Of a DNA stretch of 64,000 nt, positions 11,001-23,702 are shown piece by piece. The stretch comes from Thunnus maccoyii. Lineage: Eukaryota; Chordata; Actinopteri; Scombriformes; Scombridae. Each line of letters opens with the position of its first letter. Position 1 is the stretch's first letter. The stretch lies in assembly GCF_910596095.1 (NCBI RefSeq), contig NC_056552.1:12567111-12631110 (forward strand), read 5' to 3'. The notes beneath the pieces were generated by a model. It was not told the DNA's origin and did not search any database. It was given only the letters and a program-made list of their open reading frames with translations. The position numbers and the translations under genes were made by a program.

Positions 11001-13510
11001 ATTATGCTCCTATTAGAACAGTTAAACAAAGTTTCCAAATTGTATGAAAAAACTAAAGGTGTGAGAAAACAGCAGAAAGAGTGAAAAGTTTTTTCCCCAG
11101 AAAGTGATTAAAAATGTACTTTAGAGCATTACTATATGTGACAATTAATTTTATATGACTGGAGGCTGTGCAGTGCTTCTTCTTTATCACTTGAAAACCA
11201 ATTTCGTTAAACAGGAATGACCTCGACTTTGACTGATGCTGATCTTTGTTAAGTCATAATTTCTTTTTTTTAATCATAAAATCAAATAAGTTTGTATTAG
11301 ATGTTTTCTTATAGGCATACACTAAAATCGTATAAAAATGATATTCTGATGTGCACCATAATAAACATGATTACATCCAGGTATTACAACAGGTATCGGA
11401 CTATATTTCTGACTGGTCATTTGCATATGTGTACAATGTATTTCGTCCTTTTATGCTGTGTATCTGTATATTTGTATTTGCATGTTGTTATTTAAACTGT
11501 TTCGATTTTTGTTACCTGCCTAGGAACTACTGATGTAAATTAGCAAACATTTTATACTGTATTAAGTGGCTCCAGGACCTACTTTAGGCGGGGTAAGGAG
11601 GGTGCCCAGCAGACGAGAGCGAAGACTAGAGGAGCTGATCTTCTCCTCCTCTGTCTCAGTGTGGTGAGCATCCTTAAGCAACTGGATTTCATGAAGAACA
11701 AGAGCTGGAAGGCCCTGGTTAAGGAAGAAGGACACAAAATAATACATACAATTTGAGTATGAGCACCCAGGCTGATGTCATCTACATCTGGTGAACATAT
11801 ACCTCTGCTGACCCAAGATCAAATGTGTACTAGAACTGTGTTCTATTTGCATTTGAGAGCAATGAACTACCTGCAATCCCAAAAAAGTAAAGCTCAGTGA
11901 CTCTCAGAATAGAACCAAACATGAGAAATGTGTTAAGAATGGTTAAGCAATAAAATTTGCTGTGTAGAAATCAACAGTAGATACTGCATCTCCTGACATA
12001 CAAAAAGATAAACAAATTTACATAAAAAATTACCACATGGAGAAAAAACTGCATGAGGGCTATATGATATTGACATACAGTGTAAGCATATGTTAAAAGG
12101 CCATCTGGGACATATTAAGTTGATGTGTTGGTCAAGAATTCTGCCCCAGAAAGCCTTGAATATGGACTTTGTATGTTTTTATAATAAAAAATACTAACTC
12201 TTGTATTTGTGATTAATAGAAGCACAGCTGCGGCCAGTCAGCTAGAATAAAATAATCAAAAGCCTGTGTTACATGTATTGCGAATTTCCAAACTTACTTC
12301 CTTACTAACTTACATTCTCAGCACGTTTCTTGTTGACAGCCTCGCCTCCCTTCCTGGTCTCCTCGCTAACCACGATGCACTGCAACAGGGGGTCAACCAC
12401 AGACACTCCATAGGGGTCATCAAGAGGCACGATCTCCACCTGCAGAGAGGGCTTGACGTCTTGCAGGAACTCCTGCAGCCTCTGGACCCGGACAGAGTAG
12501 GGCTCGATGAGCTCCTTAAGCACCTTTTCTGCGGTGGAAAAGAAGAGGACGTCAGGGCTACTGGCTGCCACTTGTTGTTTTCACATATCTTCATAAATAT
12601 GAGACATAAACCTCAGAAACAGCACGAGAATGCACACACCTAAATATGAAAACCGCCACATAACTTGTATGTACCACTATACGTATTCAATGTGTGTATT
12701 GGAGGTGTATCACAGTAAAATTGAGTCAGGAAGGACAGAATAAGAGGAACAAGTAGAAAAAGAAAAGAAGTAAAGAAATCCAGGAAAAGAAAAGGAAAAA
12801 TGACCACTCACTTAGAACTACTCACTTTTCAGCATTGCTTGGTCACACACACCGATAAGGAACCTTCTATTGGCTAGCAGGCATGATATATTGAGCAACG
12901 TCTTATGGGCCCCGTGGAGCCGGTCAAATGTCCCCCCTACCACCACATCATTGTAGGTCTCCAAGGGTTCTGACTTTTCTTCAGGCTCCTTCAGCCCTTC
13001 CTCTTTCTCCTGCAGCTTCATTAGCTGCGGGTGAAGCAGCACTGAGGGCAGACTGGGGCTGCAGACGTAGCAGTGGCCGGTGTAGCTCTGCAGACACTGT
13101 GTAACCTGATGGGACTGACCTGGGTCCTGCAGAGGAAAGTCTGTTAGCACCACCTCCGGGGAGTGAGACAGAGACTGCGGTGTGGGGAAGGGGCAGCTTG
13201 GAATCGTGGTCCCGCTGCATGTCGCCGAATGAGCGCGAACATTAGTCAGCAAAACGCGAACATCCAGGTGCCCGCATACGTCAGCTGCATTGCTGTAAAG
13301 GCGGGTAATGAGGGTAGATAGGTCCACTACTGGTGGAATGAAAACTGGACGAGGCTGGTTCCCACCTCCCAGGTTCAACCCAGGGTGGAGGTGGACGTAA
13401 AGTGTGCGCTCTACAAGCTGGGCAGCTGAACTGAGGACCGGGGCAATACGCAGGGGGAGTGTGTGGAGAGGAGACGTCAGCACAAGGATGCCCGTGCTGA
13501 ACATGGACAT
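8048..13510 (-). CDS. coasy: Bifunctional CoA synthase (phosphopantetheine adenylyltransferase + dephospho-CoA kinase)
   Basis: Catalyses the last two steps of CoA synthesis, 4'-phosphopantetheine to dephospho-CoA to CoA. Coding exons in transcript order: 13510-12826, 12528-12314, 11714-11583, 10662-10473, 9670-9606, 9503-9419, 8974-8877, 8347-8201, 8107-8048. All joins keep phase and give 558 residues against 564 in human. The N-terminal region (about 1-185) matches the vertebrate COASY leader. The adenylyltransferase nucleotide motif [12 protein letters not shown] is near residues 192-203. The dephospho-CoA kinase P-loop [12 protein letters not shown] is near 357-368, followed by FGSDIL, FGNQ and the [14 protein letters not shown] block. 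The end, [10 protein letters not shown], parallels human AWALLQKRIP. The start ATG has A at -3. The gene is tail-to-tail with the mylk-type gene and looks intact. Confidence 0.96.
8420..8730 (-). repeat. Possible degenerate dispersed repeat in coasy intron
   Basis: Begins with a phrase (GCCACTGTGTGTAGAATTT) that resembles the start of a repeat common in fish introns, and contains GGCGCCCCCCAGTGG at 8456-8470. The rest is not recognisable, so this is tentative. Confidence 0.3.
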
Positions 13511-15129
13511 GTTCCTGGCTTAACAGAAGGCGTTGCAGTCGTCACAGTATCTGAGGAGTCACTGTTAGGGGGTGGGTGAACACTAGAGGGGGTCAAAAGA
13601 GAAGGAAAGAGTCAAAAAAGTATCAGCTAAGCTCAGTGAAAACAATTTCTTTCTGAATAAAAATGGCTGCTGACACTATAGAGATAAAGTATAGTTATAG
13701 ATGATATTAAAACTAAACTGTCATACTAATTTCAACTATCTATTTTGTACTAGCAGTGGTGGTCATTTCCTTGTTGAAAAACTTTACCTTTACAACTAGC
13801 TTGATAACTACTATATTTAAAAAAGGATGAGAAAAAAAGATTGCCAAAGAAAGCTGAAAAGAAAACTCCATTGCTTCCAGTGATTCATGTTAAAAGCTAC
13901 CACGCTCCAAAGAATTCAAATTTACGCATGAACAGAGGAATAGAAACCTTTGTTACAACTAAATCATCAATTTTCACTGTACTGAGTTTGGCTAAATATG
14001 TATTATAACACTGGAAATATTTTATTTTGCTTGTATTTAATCATAAATCATCTTCTATCATCACCACACATTTTCTAAGAATATTACATAAGCAAATTCA
14101 CACTTTAGTCACATTTACCAATGTTGCATCACTGGTTTAGTTTACTGGCAGGACTGTTAATATGCTACATGTTGTTACTGTAGTTAATTATAAGCGACAC
14201 CGTCTAAATTAGGGCACACTCAAAGAGTATCTTCAGTAGAGATAATATTATCAGCTTCTTGCAGTATGTATCAGAGCCCTTTTTCTTTAGTCTACCAGGT
14301 GTGTTATAATAATCTTTGACACTGGGTTTCTTATTTAAAAACTTAACTTCTTGCTGATGTTGCAACACATTCATTACATTGTAACAATGCAACACTGTGA
14401 CATTCAAACATTGTTAACATTGAAGCAATTCTTTTGCAATTGCACATGCTGCCACTCATGAATCCAATGTGACACAAAAAAGTGCAACTCCTCAGGAGGA
14501 GGGGTAAAAGAAAAAGGTCCTGAAATTCAGCTGTAAGGTCACAAGATGAAGTCAAGTGTTTTTAGATTGTGGCTGTCATATTATTCCTCGTCCCGCCCAC
14601 AAACAACCTGACTGGACAGACTCTAAACCTGACCATACCATAGGTCGCTTTTTCAGCCATTGCCCAATCAATTAACAGATGCTTTTGAGCATGAATATAC
14701 AACATAAAGAGGGTCTTGAGCTTAAAGTTGTTCAATGTTTAGCCACTGTGACTCCTTGCTAGCAAGCTGCTGACCAAGAGGGCAACAGTACGACTTCCCA
14801 CACGATGTCTGCAGTAAAATATGAAGCAAAGTCATGACATTTAGAGCTGTAAAGAACTTATATGTGGACTCAAAGTCGTAGCCAGCTAGCTGGGTGTAGG
14901 ACAACAATCACATAGCCGTTAAGAAACAGCAACAAAAACCGTTTGAAAGTAATCCTGCGGGATTAAAATGAACATCTAGGCATATGAAGTAGCAATGGTG
15001 ATGTTATTTATGGTCCTATAATAACGAAGAAGTATGTATTTAGTTATAAAAATGACATATGGTGCGGCCCAAGTGAAGTGCAGTTGTAAATCGTCCTGAA
15101 TTGACAATTTAGCATGAGCTTCACTTACC
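13511..15129 (-). other. coasy 5' intron and probable non-coding first exon
   Basis: No coding exon is seen here. On the minus strand a strong donor, CAG|GTAAGT, follows base 15129, so a non-coding first exon probably lies upstream of it (about 15130-15350). The acceptor joining it to the coding exon is probably one of two AGs between 13560 and 13590. Exact transcript ends cannot be read from sequence. Confidence 0.45.
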
Positions 15130-15417
15130 TGTGTTGAGCAAATTTAAAGCGATGTGAAGAAGAGATGAAGCGCGAAGTACAGTAATAAACCTTTCCGCAT
15201 ATCTACTGCAGAGATAATCTTTAATAGGGAAATGTCTTATCCAGTCCACACCAGTCCAAATTGCTAAGTGGAAGTCACTCACACATAAAGTAGGCAAACT
15301 ATCACGTGACACGTTGACGTGCAAACTGATTGGTTGAGAAAACCGCAGTAAAACATGGGAGACGGAGTTCTGTAGCGCCCTGGAGTCAGGAAATTCAAGA
15401 AATCTCCGCAATATCTG

Positions 15418-15491
15418 CATAACATAACATAACATAACATAACATAACATAACATAACATAACATAACATAACATAACATAACATAACATA
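15418..15491. repeat. (AACAT)n pentanucleotide microsatellite
   Basis: About 14 uninterrupted copies of AACAT, within about 300 bases of the presumed coasy first exon. Confidence 0.98.
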
Positions 15492-16440
15492 AAACTATAT
15501 TTTTATGTGAATGAGTTTATTTTAATGGCATTATTGACTGATTTTATTTGGTGCTAATGTAGAGGTGAAAGTTTATTTAATAAAGGCTTATAAGTGGCAC
15601 TCAAGTACAGTATTTTTTATTTATTTATTTATTTTTTACAAAACTTTGAGCCCAGGGGTCTCATGTTCAGAAAATACATTAGTACTGAAATATAGTTATT
15701 TCTGTGATATGCAGCACGCTTTTTTGTTGAAGGCAGTTACATATGACTCTTCATTGGTAGTTTTTTTTTTAATCATGCACAACATTGCAAATCATGTCAC
15801 AATTTTTGAGAAAAGCTGCTGCAAAATCAAGCATTTTTTTTTGGCAAAACTTGAAATCCTGGAGAGACTGGTTTATATTCTGCTAAATTTTCCCTACATC
15901 TCTTACTGTTGCACATCACTTATCTGATACACTTATCAGATGATAGATCAATACAGGAGAGAGACACAGTCAAAACTGTCAATAAATAAATTATTCTGAC
16001 CACAAGAAATACAATTGCTTGAAATACAAAAGAAGCATTTAATTTAATTTAAACCAGAATTTAAAATTGAAGGTTTAAATTAGAATGTACAAATAATAGT
16101 GCAAGAAGAACTATACAATAAAATAAAATGAGGGGATACCTTTGTAGAGGCCTACAAGAGAAGGTAAAAATAACAAAAACAGAAAAAAACAAAGAAAAAA
16201 GTTACATACTATAGGCAGATACAGTATAACACAATAAGAAACAACAATAAAGTAAATGAAAATATACAAGTAACTAGAAATACCGCCTTGCACTTGTATG
16301 CCAACCAGTCAAGTTGCAGTTTACATGCATGATTGTCCAGACTGATATAATATTTGTATTGAAGACTTTGAAGGAATGAAATTAAGTGTATTTTCCTTGT
16401 ATGTGTTCACATGCTTGGCCAATAAAGCTGAAATCTGACT
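15492..16440. other. Spacer upstream of coasy
   Basis: AT-rich DNA with T and A runs. The 120-residue plus-strand ORF at 15565-15927 has no domain and a low-complexity start. Nothing else is seen. Confidence 0.5.
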
Positions 16441-16700
16441 AAATTTTTTAAATTTTATTTAATCTCTATTTATTCAGGCAGTCTCATTGAGATTAAGATC
16501 TCTTTTCCAAGAGATAGAGAGACCCGAGAACAAGAAACATTTATAAGACAAGAACACAATCAGCAAACAGACAAAACACAACAACACAATAAACAGGACA
16601 TTAATAAAAACAGTTACGAGAATCATAAAAAACATCAGATAATAAAGAGATGTGAGGAAGTTTGGAAGCTTTAACAGTCGAGCTTTATAGATGAATAACA
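16441..16700. repeat. LINE-tail-like dispersed repeat
   Basis: The phrase CTCATTGAGATTAAGATCTC followed by TTTTCCAAGAGA resembles the 3' end of a retroposon family frequent in fish. A similar but diverged phrase occurs in reverse at 27092-27130. No reverse transcriptase ORF is present, so the copy is truncated. Confidence 0.45.
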
Positions 16701-16909
16701 TTAGATGGTTATTTCTTCTTGTCTGTTAGGAAGTCCAACCAATCTTGTGATACAGAGAACAATGATGAGTATGAAATTAGTCATTTGTGATAAGGCGTAA
16801 TTCACTATGATACACAGGGTTTAACTGCTGAAGAGTAGATGGGGCAGCATGACAATACAGAATATCTCAACAGTCAAGGACAGACATGAAGGTTGAAATA
16901 TAATCACAA

Positions 16910-17308
16910 TCTCCCCTTCTGTTCCTGAGTTATGGTGTTGAATAATGGTCAGAAAAGTGTTTTTGCAGAACATTATGCTGTCACAGTGAAGTTGACCTTT
17001 GACCTTTGGGATGTAAAATCACTTCATCATATCATCCTGTTAGACATTTGTGTGAAACTTTGTCATAATTAGTGTATGAATTCTTGAGTTATGGCCAAAA
17101 ACGTGTTTTGTGAGGTCACAGTAACCTTGACCTTTGACCACCAAATTCTAATCAGTTCATCTTTGAGTCCAAGTGGATGTTTGAAATTTGAAGAAATTCC
17201 CTCCAGGCATTCCTGAGATATCGTGTTCACGAGAATGGGACGTACGTACGGACAGACAACCCAAAAACATAATGCCTCCGGCCACAGCTGTCGCCGGTGT
17301 GGAAGCAT
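16910..17308. repeat. Dispersed repeat with internal sub-repeats (GCCTCCGGCCAC family)
   Basis: At least two diverged units share GAGTTATGG, GTGTTTT and TCACAGT followed by TTGACCTTTGACC (near 16925-17010 and 17083-17145). It ends with AACATAATGCCTCCGGCCAC...GTCGCCGG and a GACGTACGTACGGACAGACA tract. I recognise this as a widespread fish repeat of unclear class. Each unit carries a nuclear-receptor type DR1 sequence. Confidence 0.65.
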
Positions 17309-17499
17309 AAAACAAGCTGATTAAAGTGTGTTTTAAAAACCCTACTCACTCATGTTCCACTCACACGTGTTTTCACTTATTTGCCTGATTGAACTTCTTT
17401 TCAATACAAAATGTGCTTTATTGACATGTCTCTCTCTGTTTAGTTACACCTCTGAAGTTGTGATGACTTACACCTTCATCATTCTGGTACGTTGAGACT

Positions 17500-17770
17500 G
17501 TGACAAGTGGTGGATAAAATATTCAGATAATTTACTTACATAAAATTAGCAATACCACATTGTAAAAATACTCTGTTACAACTCCAAAATATTAGGAAAT
17601 AAATGTAAAATGGGGGCAAATCCAAAAAGTTCTGAAGCACAATCAGACAGGTGCCAGTATTGTATCTCATCCATAATTAAAAGGGATTATCGTTTCTTTT
17701 TCCACTAACACCAGCTATCTTAAAGCTCCTATTAATCATTAGTTCCTTGATGTAAAGTATTTCATGTTGA
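17500..17770. repeat. Dispersed repeat (TATTCAGATAATTTACTTA type)
   Basis: Begins GTGGTGGATAAAATATTCAG and continues with TACCACATTGTAAAAATACT. This is a degenerate match to a MITE-like repeat common in percomorph introns. No coding potential. Confidence 0.5.
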
Positions 17771-18658
17771 AACAGGCTGTTTGATTTGATAAGGTGAGCA
17801 GAAAGGTGAGACTGTTGAAAAGCTTGTGATGTCGGAAATTTAGATACATCCTGCTAGTGCAGCATGATGTCGCCGATAAAGATGCGCTGTTTTCAAAAAT
17901 GGCAGCAGTTTTCCAGGAAGTTCAAACATAGCATTTCTTTAATATAAATCCAATCATTACAGTCCAGAACCTGCACGTAACACTGACAATTAAACAAATG
18001 CTGAAAAACTATTTTATACTGCACCCATTCAAGTAATAAATGTGTATTGAACCACGATGACTCATAGGAATCACAAAGAGGCGAACAATTCTTGCAGAAG
18101 ATTTTTTTTAATTTTCCATTTATACTTTGAGGCCAACAATTTGTTTTTACAAAAATAATAAAAAGAAATTAACTGTTATCTCCGTACTGTAGAAAGAGTT
18201 GCATGACGAAGCCCTGGGGTTAGCTGGGCAGAGGCATTGCATAATTAGCAAAAAAGGACATCAACACAAGTAAAAACAACGGATTCAAGTAAAAAGTCAT
18301 GTAGTCACAATGAAGTCACACAAAAGCCTGGTGGCCATTCTTGAAAATTAAGACTCTTGCTGGGTTTCACTTTTGGTCAGAGGGGTCAAACTGAACCTAT
18401 GGGACCAGTCCTTCTCATGAATGATGAGGTGAGGACTGTAATATGGTTTGACAGCAAAGTGCTTAGTGAGATTTAATGACCTATGTTGCCTTAAAAAATT
18501 GAAATGCGTGAGAAATTTTAATCAAAGAATGAAATTCTTGATAGTGAGCCTGCAGCATCAGGCATGACATCTTTAGTGTATGTGCGTTTACGAACATGTA
18601 CAGACACCTTTTGTTCAGTTTTACTCCCCTGCTCTACATAAAGCCTGTTGAAAATACA

Positions 18659-21600
18659 TTAATTTACTTTCTTATCGCTGGTGCTATCACTGGCAGCTGT
18701 GTCATAATGGCACTTCTCCACACATCGCCTTGGAAACCATCCCCTTATGCGCTCTCCCGCTAAAAGCCAGAACAGAGAAAGGACACTGTTACACATTTGG
18801 TTCAAACCACACAAAAGCATCTGTATTTCCTGTCATTTTCATTTTTACCTCTCATTTGCTCCTCGATCAAAACTTTGTCTCCATACATCCACCATCTAAA
18901 GAGAAAAAAAAAACAATGTTTAGAAGCTTTTAGTCATAAAAATAACACAATTTAGCTCATTCCTCATCGATTCCCACCAAATTCCTAATTAGAAACATAA
19001 CCAACCAAGCTCCAAGACAACTCACTTGGTGCCACGAGTGGCCAGGATGGTATCTCCCTTGTTGAGGGGGATCCTGGGTTCCTCGGTGCAGGGGGTTCTG
19101 AAAAAGGTTTGGAGACCCTTGCTGAGAGGGCAGCAAGCTCCGTTATAGTCCTCCACTGCCCGATACTGGACCTGCTGGCCGAGCCATAGAAGATATCTGG
19201 TTATTCTACTGCACTGCCATCACAATTAAAACATGTTGGACAACTCCTCTCCTGCACACCATACTCTATTCACCAAAGGTTTCTTATTATCATCATCATT
19301 ATTATCAGGGCCTTCAGAAGGGTGGTGACTGAGTGGAAAAGAGGTATGAGGCTGTTTCCAGTTTTCCTTATATATAATTCATTGGTTGTGTGACTGATAA
19401 ATCACCATGGATACCATATATACAAAACATTATTATCATCCCTTTAAAAAAAATACTAATTACAAATGATCATTATTCTAATTTGATATGAAAAATCCAG
19501 TAGAAACATAAATTACCATAAATACAGAACATATAATATTACAATCATGTTTTTAGAATATTCTTTGGTAAATACAATCTATTCAATTTTGGCAGGTACT
19601 TACACTTCTCACTCGTTTATCAGCCTTCTGCTTCAGTTGCTCAATCTGTTTAAATAAGAAAAACATAATTATATGCACTATTGTTGGACAAAAATATCTG
19701 ACTTTTATCTCACTCAAACAAACTGAACTTACAGTTAAGGTGTACTGGTGACACTTGGGATGGACTGGCCACTCAGTGCCATCACCCTTGGGCGTCCCTG
19801 ACCATGTGAAAACTTGCTTGAGGTTGAGCCAGCGGCTGCCGAGGTCATAGGGGAAGATGAACTCCTCCCCTGTTTGGTAGTGCTGTATTCTGTCTTTGGC
19901 CTATTGGAAAAGAAATAGAATAGTAGTTTATCTTCATAGGATCGAGTGAATTGGGCGGAGTAATTTAACATATATTGTGCTGACAAGTGACAAGGGAAGT
20001 TGTGCATATTGGTGATAAAATTTAGATCTAAGAACATTTACACTTAAATGCACCAAAAAAAACCCATCCATGTTTAATTAGACTAACCACCACAAAATAT
20101 GAAAAAGGTCAAGTGGGTGAAAGTCATTCTCACCTTTTCCTCGATCCAGGACTCGATCGAGGTCTTGTTTCGAAGGATGACTTTCATCTGAAAAGAACAC
20201 AATGTTTTATTATCAGAAAAAACTTTCTATGTTTTTCGTAATTAACATTATTAAAACTTCATTTTTTTCTCCTGAATATACACAGAGAATATTTATTGGA
20301 ATTTAAGATATTCAAATTGCCTTGCATAGCCAGCTCATAACTTTTGCTTCACTCTTCGTGGCCTGGGAAAAGTCAGCAAGTATTTTTTGGGACAGCTGTC
20401 ATTTCAGTTTGTGAATTTTTATTTTCTGATTTGCTCACATATATGTGGCATCGCTTTTTTTGTTTGTCTTTTGTGCTATGTTCTGCACCTTTACTAATTT
20501 AATTTCACGTCTGTGCTGTGTTTACAATTTCTTTGTTACATGTATGTACGTAAATCTAAATGAATCGGGATAAACCTTTCACATCTCATTAACCTAGTTT
20601 AAATATTTGATAATGAGGTACGGGAGTTTTGAAAGGCAGCAAGTCACATCATTGAATAAGTCCCTCCCATAATCTGCTGACTGGTCAGATATTCACCACG
20701 TCTTCCTACTACTTTTGTTTTCTACTGAAAACTGAGCTTATAAGATGTAGTCTGGCTTGGCAAGACTTACGCTCAAATGCTTAAACATAAGATTCTGTAG
20801 CCAACAACTTGTGTAAAAGTATGACACCCAATGCACACCTTGTGAAAAAAAACAAGCAAACTTACCTGTATGAAGAAAAGCATGCCAACGGCAATCGTGG
20901 TGCCCAGTGCCAAGCCTAAGGCGAAGAGTGTGGCAGCAAAAGCGGGTACACTGAAAGGCATGAGGGGCTGGAATTGACGCACAGCGCTCATGTCGATCTT
21001 CACAGTGCTCCAGCCAAATGAGATCTGCAGTGATAAAAAAGAAGACAGCTTGACAATAGTAACTTAAGTGTCATCTGATAAATTGAAAGATGAAACTCTG
21101 CCTAAAGAAAAACTGTGGTGGTAATAGGCCATCTACACGCACTACACACAAAAGATGCCATCAACCTTATTTGACGTGGTAAAGCGAGGTAAGGAGACTA
21201 CTGACCCTTTCATAAAGCTGAGTGTACATGGTCATGATGAAGATGATGGCGGCGTGTGAGCAGCCCAGAGGAGCCAACAGCAGGAAGCTGGTGAAGTACG
21301 CGTGGTTCTGGTGACCGCAGCAGTTGTTGATCCAGGGGCAGTGGTGGTCCATCTTCATCACGCACCTGGGGGATGGGAGGCAGAGGAGAGGAGGAGTGCT
21401 GGGGGGGATTGACTGGTTGTTTGGGAGGACATCCAGTGACATTTCAAAATAAGAACACAGATAATTTGAGTGTCTAAAATAGATTAACATCACAGGCATA
21501 GTTTATCTGAACAGGCTTATTAGGGCCCTGTGTGTTTGCGTATTCTTGTGCACTACGATGTGCAGTGCCGAGGAGAATTCAACGTGCACTTCATAAGCCA

Positions 21601-22360
21601 CATTGCATGAGTGGAAGTTATGTGCACTCCAGGCATTACAAAGCACTGAGCCAGCTCTAGTTTAGCTGAGTGGCCTCTGAGGCATTTTCTTTTCTTTTTT
21701 TTTTTAACATTATCTTTACAGCCCTTAAGCTGAATGCATTTTATTTTTTTTTAGGTCACCAGTCCATCCGTGACAGAAAACATGCTCTTAAATGTAGCTA
21801 CCTGTTACACTTGCGACAGTGATGGGATCTGGGCGCCTTGTACCCTTGGCACACTCTGCAGTACTGTAGGTACTGGGTGTCATGTTGATTCTCCTGTTTG
21901 GGGATAAACAAATAAGTTAAACGTCTGATGTAACATTTTTCCTATGATGATATGATAAAAGGTTTCCCTTTACATTATACTGTTCTGTGGGAAATGTGCA
22001 GACACAGTTCTTTTATATTGTTCTTTACACTGTCTACAACACACAACAAAAATGACAAATGTCACAAGCCTGTATCTGATTGAGGATCCTTACTGGTTTC
22101 CAGCCAAGAGGGATGTAGCCAGGTCCAACAAACATTGCATTAAAGTAGTTGTAGAGGATGAGGACAGTCCAGTTGATGAGCATGAGGAAGTTAATGCTGC
22201 CTCCTGTAGTGTCTAGCGGCCAGTACCAAATAATAGAGTCCAGAATTGCCATGGTGGAGCATATAGCAATGACAGACAGGGCGATGACTGGACCCCAGTG
22301 GCACAATCGTCGAACCTCATGGAGGTTCTCAAATGTCACAAAGGTTGACAGGAAGTTCAT
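18659..22360 (-). CDS. zdhhc6: Palmitoyltransferase ZDHHC6 (DHHC-type, with SH3 domain)
   Basis: ER S-acyltransferase; the mammalian enzyme palmitoylates calnexin and the IP3 receptor, the latter with selenoprotein K. Coding exons in transcript order: 22360-22094, 21893-21802, 21365-21206, 21024-20866, 20187-20134, 19900-19733, 19645-19604, 19171-19026, 18895-18849, 18759-18659. All joins keep phase and give 411 residues (human 413). Four hydrophobic segments lie near 24-44, 57-80, 140-166 and 195-222. The Cys-rich domain holds DHHC at 126-129, so the active Cys is C129 as in human, and all zinc-ligand Cys/His are present. A C-terminal SH3-like region (ALVEDYNG-type block, here [11 protein letters not shown], to [13 protein letters not shown]) follows. 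The protein ends KKVN, a KKXX ER-retrieval signal. ATTAAA at 18517-18522 (coding strand) may be the polyA signal. Confidence 0.97.
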
Positions 22361-22639
22361 TTTTTCCTCACAAGGTCAGTATCAATATTTTGGCGGTTGA
22401 GTTCCTGAAATGTATTGACTAAGCTTCAATGTGTTACTATATGCCACTGCTATCTTGAAAAGTCAGCGGTGCAGACGATGCACATATTTTCTCTCTTCTT
22501 CTGACTATCCAGCGACTGGCCTGGTCTTGAGTCACTGGGGCTCTCTGTGTCCCATTGTTCCTTGCCTTGGCAAAGAGCAGCATCCTCTCCGGCCACTCTG
22601 GGGAGCACACTATCCTTGTGACAGACTCAAATCCCCCAT
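22361..22639 (-). other. zdhhc6 5' UTR part in coding exon, with short upstream ORF
   Basis: An acceptor (CTCTCTTAG) precedes base 22639 on the minus strand. This exon would begin with ATG of a 9-codon upstream ORF (22639-22610, stop TAG). The main ATG at 22360 has A at -3. Confidence 0.5.
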
Positions 22640-23702
22640 CTAAGAGAGGAGACAGAAAACTAAAAAATCAGAACCAGCAATGATACATTTCATAACACAA
22701 AAGTATAAATGTGAAATGCTGACAGTGCCAAAAGTCTTGTGATGCTCATTCTCATTTTTTAAGTAGTTACTACCAGGATGCGCAACTACTACTGTAGTTA
22801 TGTCTGGTTTCTTTTTTTCAGTTTAAAGATAAACAATGTGGAACCTGATCCTTTTCTGTGAGCCTAATATACTGTATACAATAACTGCCATCTAGTGACC
22901 ACTTTTGTTGAGTGAACAAAACACACACACACACAACTGAAAGGCATAAAATAAATAAAATGAAAATCAAACTAAACATTTAGTAAAACTGAATGAGAGA
23001 AAAACAAACAAACGAACAAACAAGTACATGACAAAGGACAAATTACAGCTCTGACTCAATAAAGAAAGAAAACAGGACCTAACTCAGTGCTTGTACACTC
23101 AATTGCCACTTTATTCGGTGCACTTGGCTAAAACTAATGCAATCTAATACAACGACCCTTAAAGAGAGCTGTTAATTCAACTTTACGGCCATTGCGGAGG
23201 CTGGATTTAAGATTATACTGAGAGCTGTTCCTTCTGTTTACTGTATGCTCACTCACAGAAATTGGGTGGATATAATTTCAGCATATAATAGGCTATATTT
23301 TCTCACCTTTCTCTCATTTTGCAACACAGGAGATTATAAACTTTAAGTAATAGTTGGTAACTTACTTAAACAATTAGCTAAGTGGCTTCGAAGCAAGCAG
23401 ATTAAACGTGATTAACATGTAACACATCAATGTGGACAGTATAAGATGTCACTCACAGATTTCGCTTTTCTTCAATAGCGACCCAACTAATTAGCTTCTG
23501 ATACAAAAGCTAGCTAATTCGCATCAAGAAAAAAAAATACAGAGTATAATTATATGCAAGCGTAAGCAGTGTCAATCGTATTCACATAAAAGTGCGACTA
23601 CACTGCTAAAAGATTAATACTAGATACGTGATTATATCCTCCGCTAAAACAATCTTTATACGATTTAGCACTGAGGCTACAGAAGCTAGCTAGTTAGCTC
23701 AC
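22640..23702 (-). other. zdhhc6 5' intron
   Basis: Lies between the putative donor at 23702-23701 and the acceptor at 22641-22640. Contains an (AC) tract near 22920-22935 and a CTCF-core-like site at 22885-22898. No gene is seen. Confidence 0.5.

Noticed and set aside
12266..12643. 125-residue plus-strand ORF
   Set aside because: It is the antisense shadow of a coasy exon, which matches the known protein on the minus strand.
12801..12825. Alternative second donor for the first coasy coding exon (near 12811)
   Set aside because: It would keep an in-frame TAG and shift the frame. The donor at 12825 restores the conserved protein.
15121..15480. 119-residue minus-strand ORF starting with repeated MLCYV
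   Set aside because: Its start is the AACAT repeat. The region is better explained as the coasy 5' non-coding exon and promoter.
15418..15491. CRISPR-like regular array
   Set aside because: It is a simple pentanucleotide repeat with no spacers, in vertebrate DNA.
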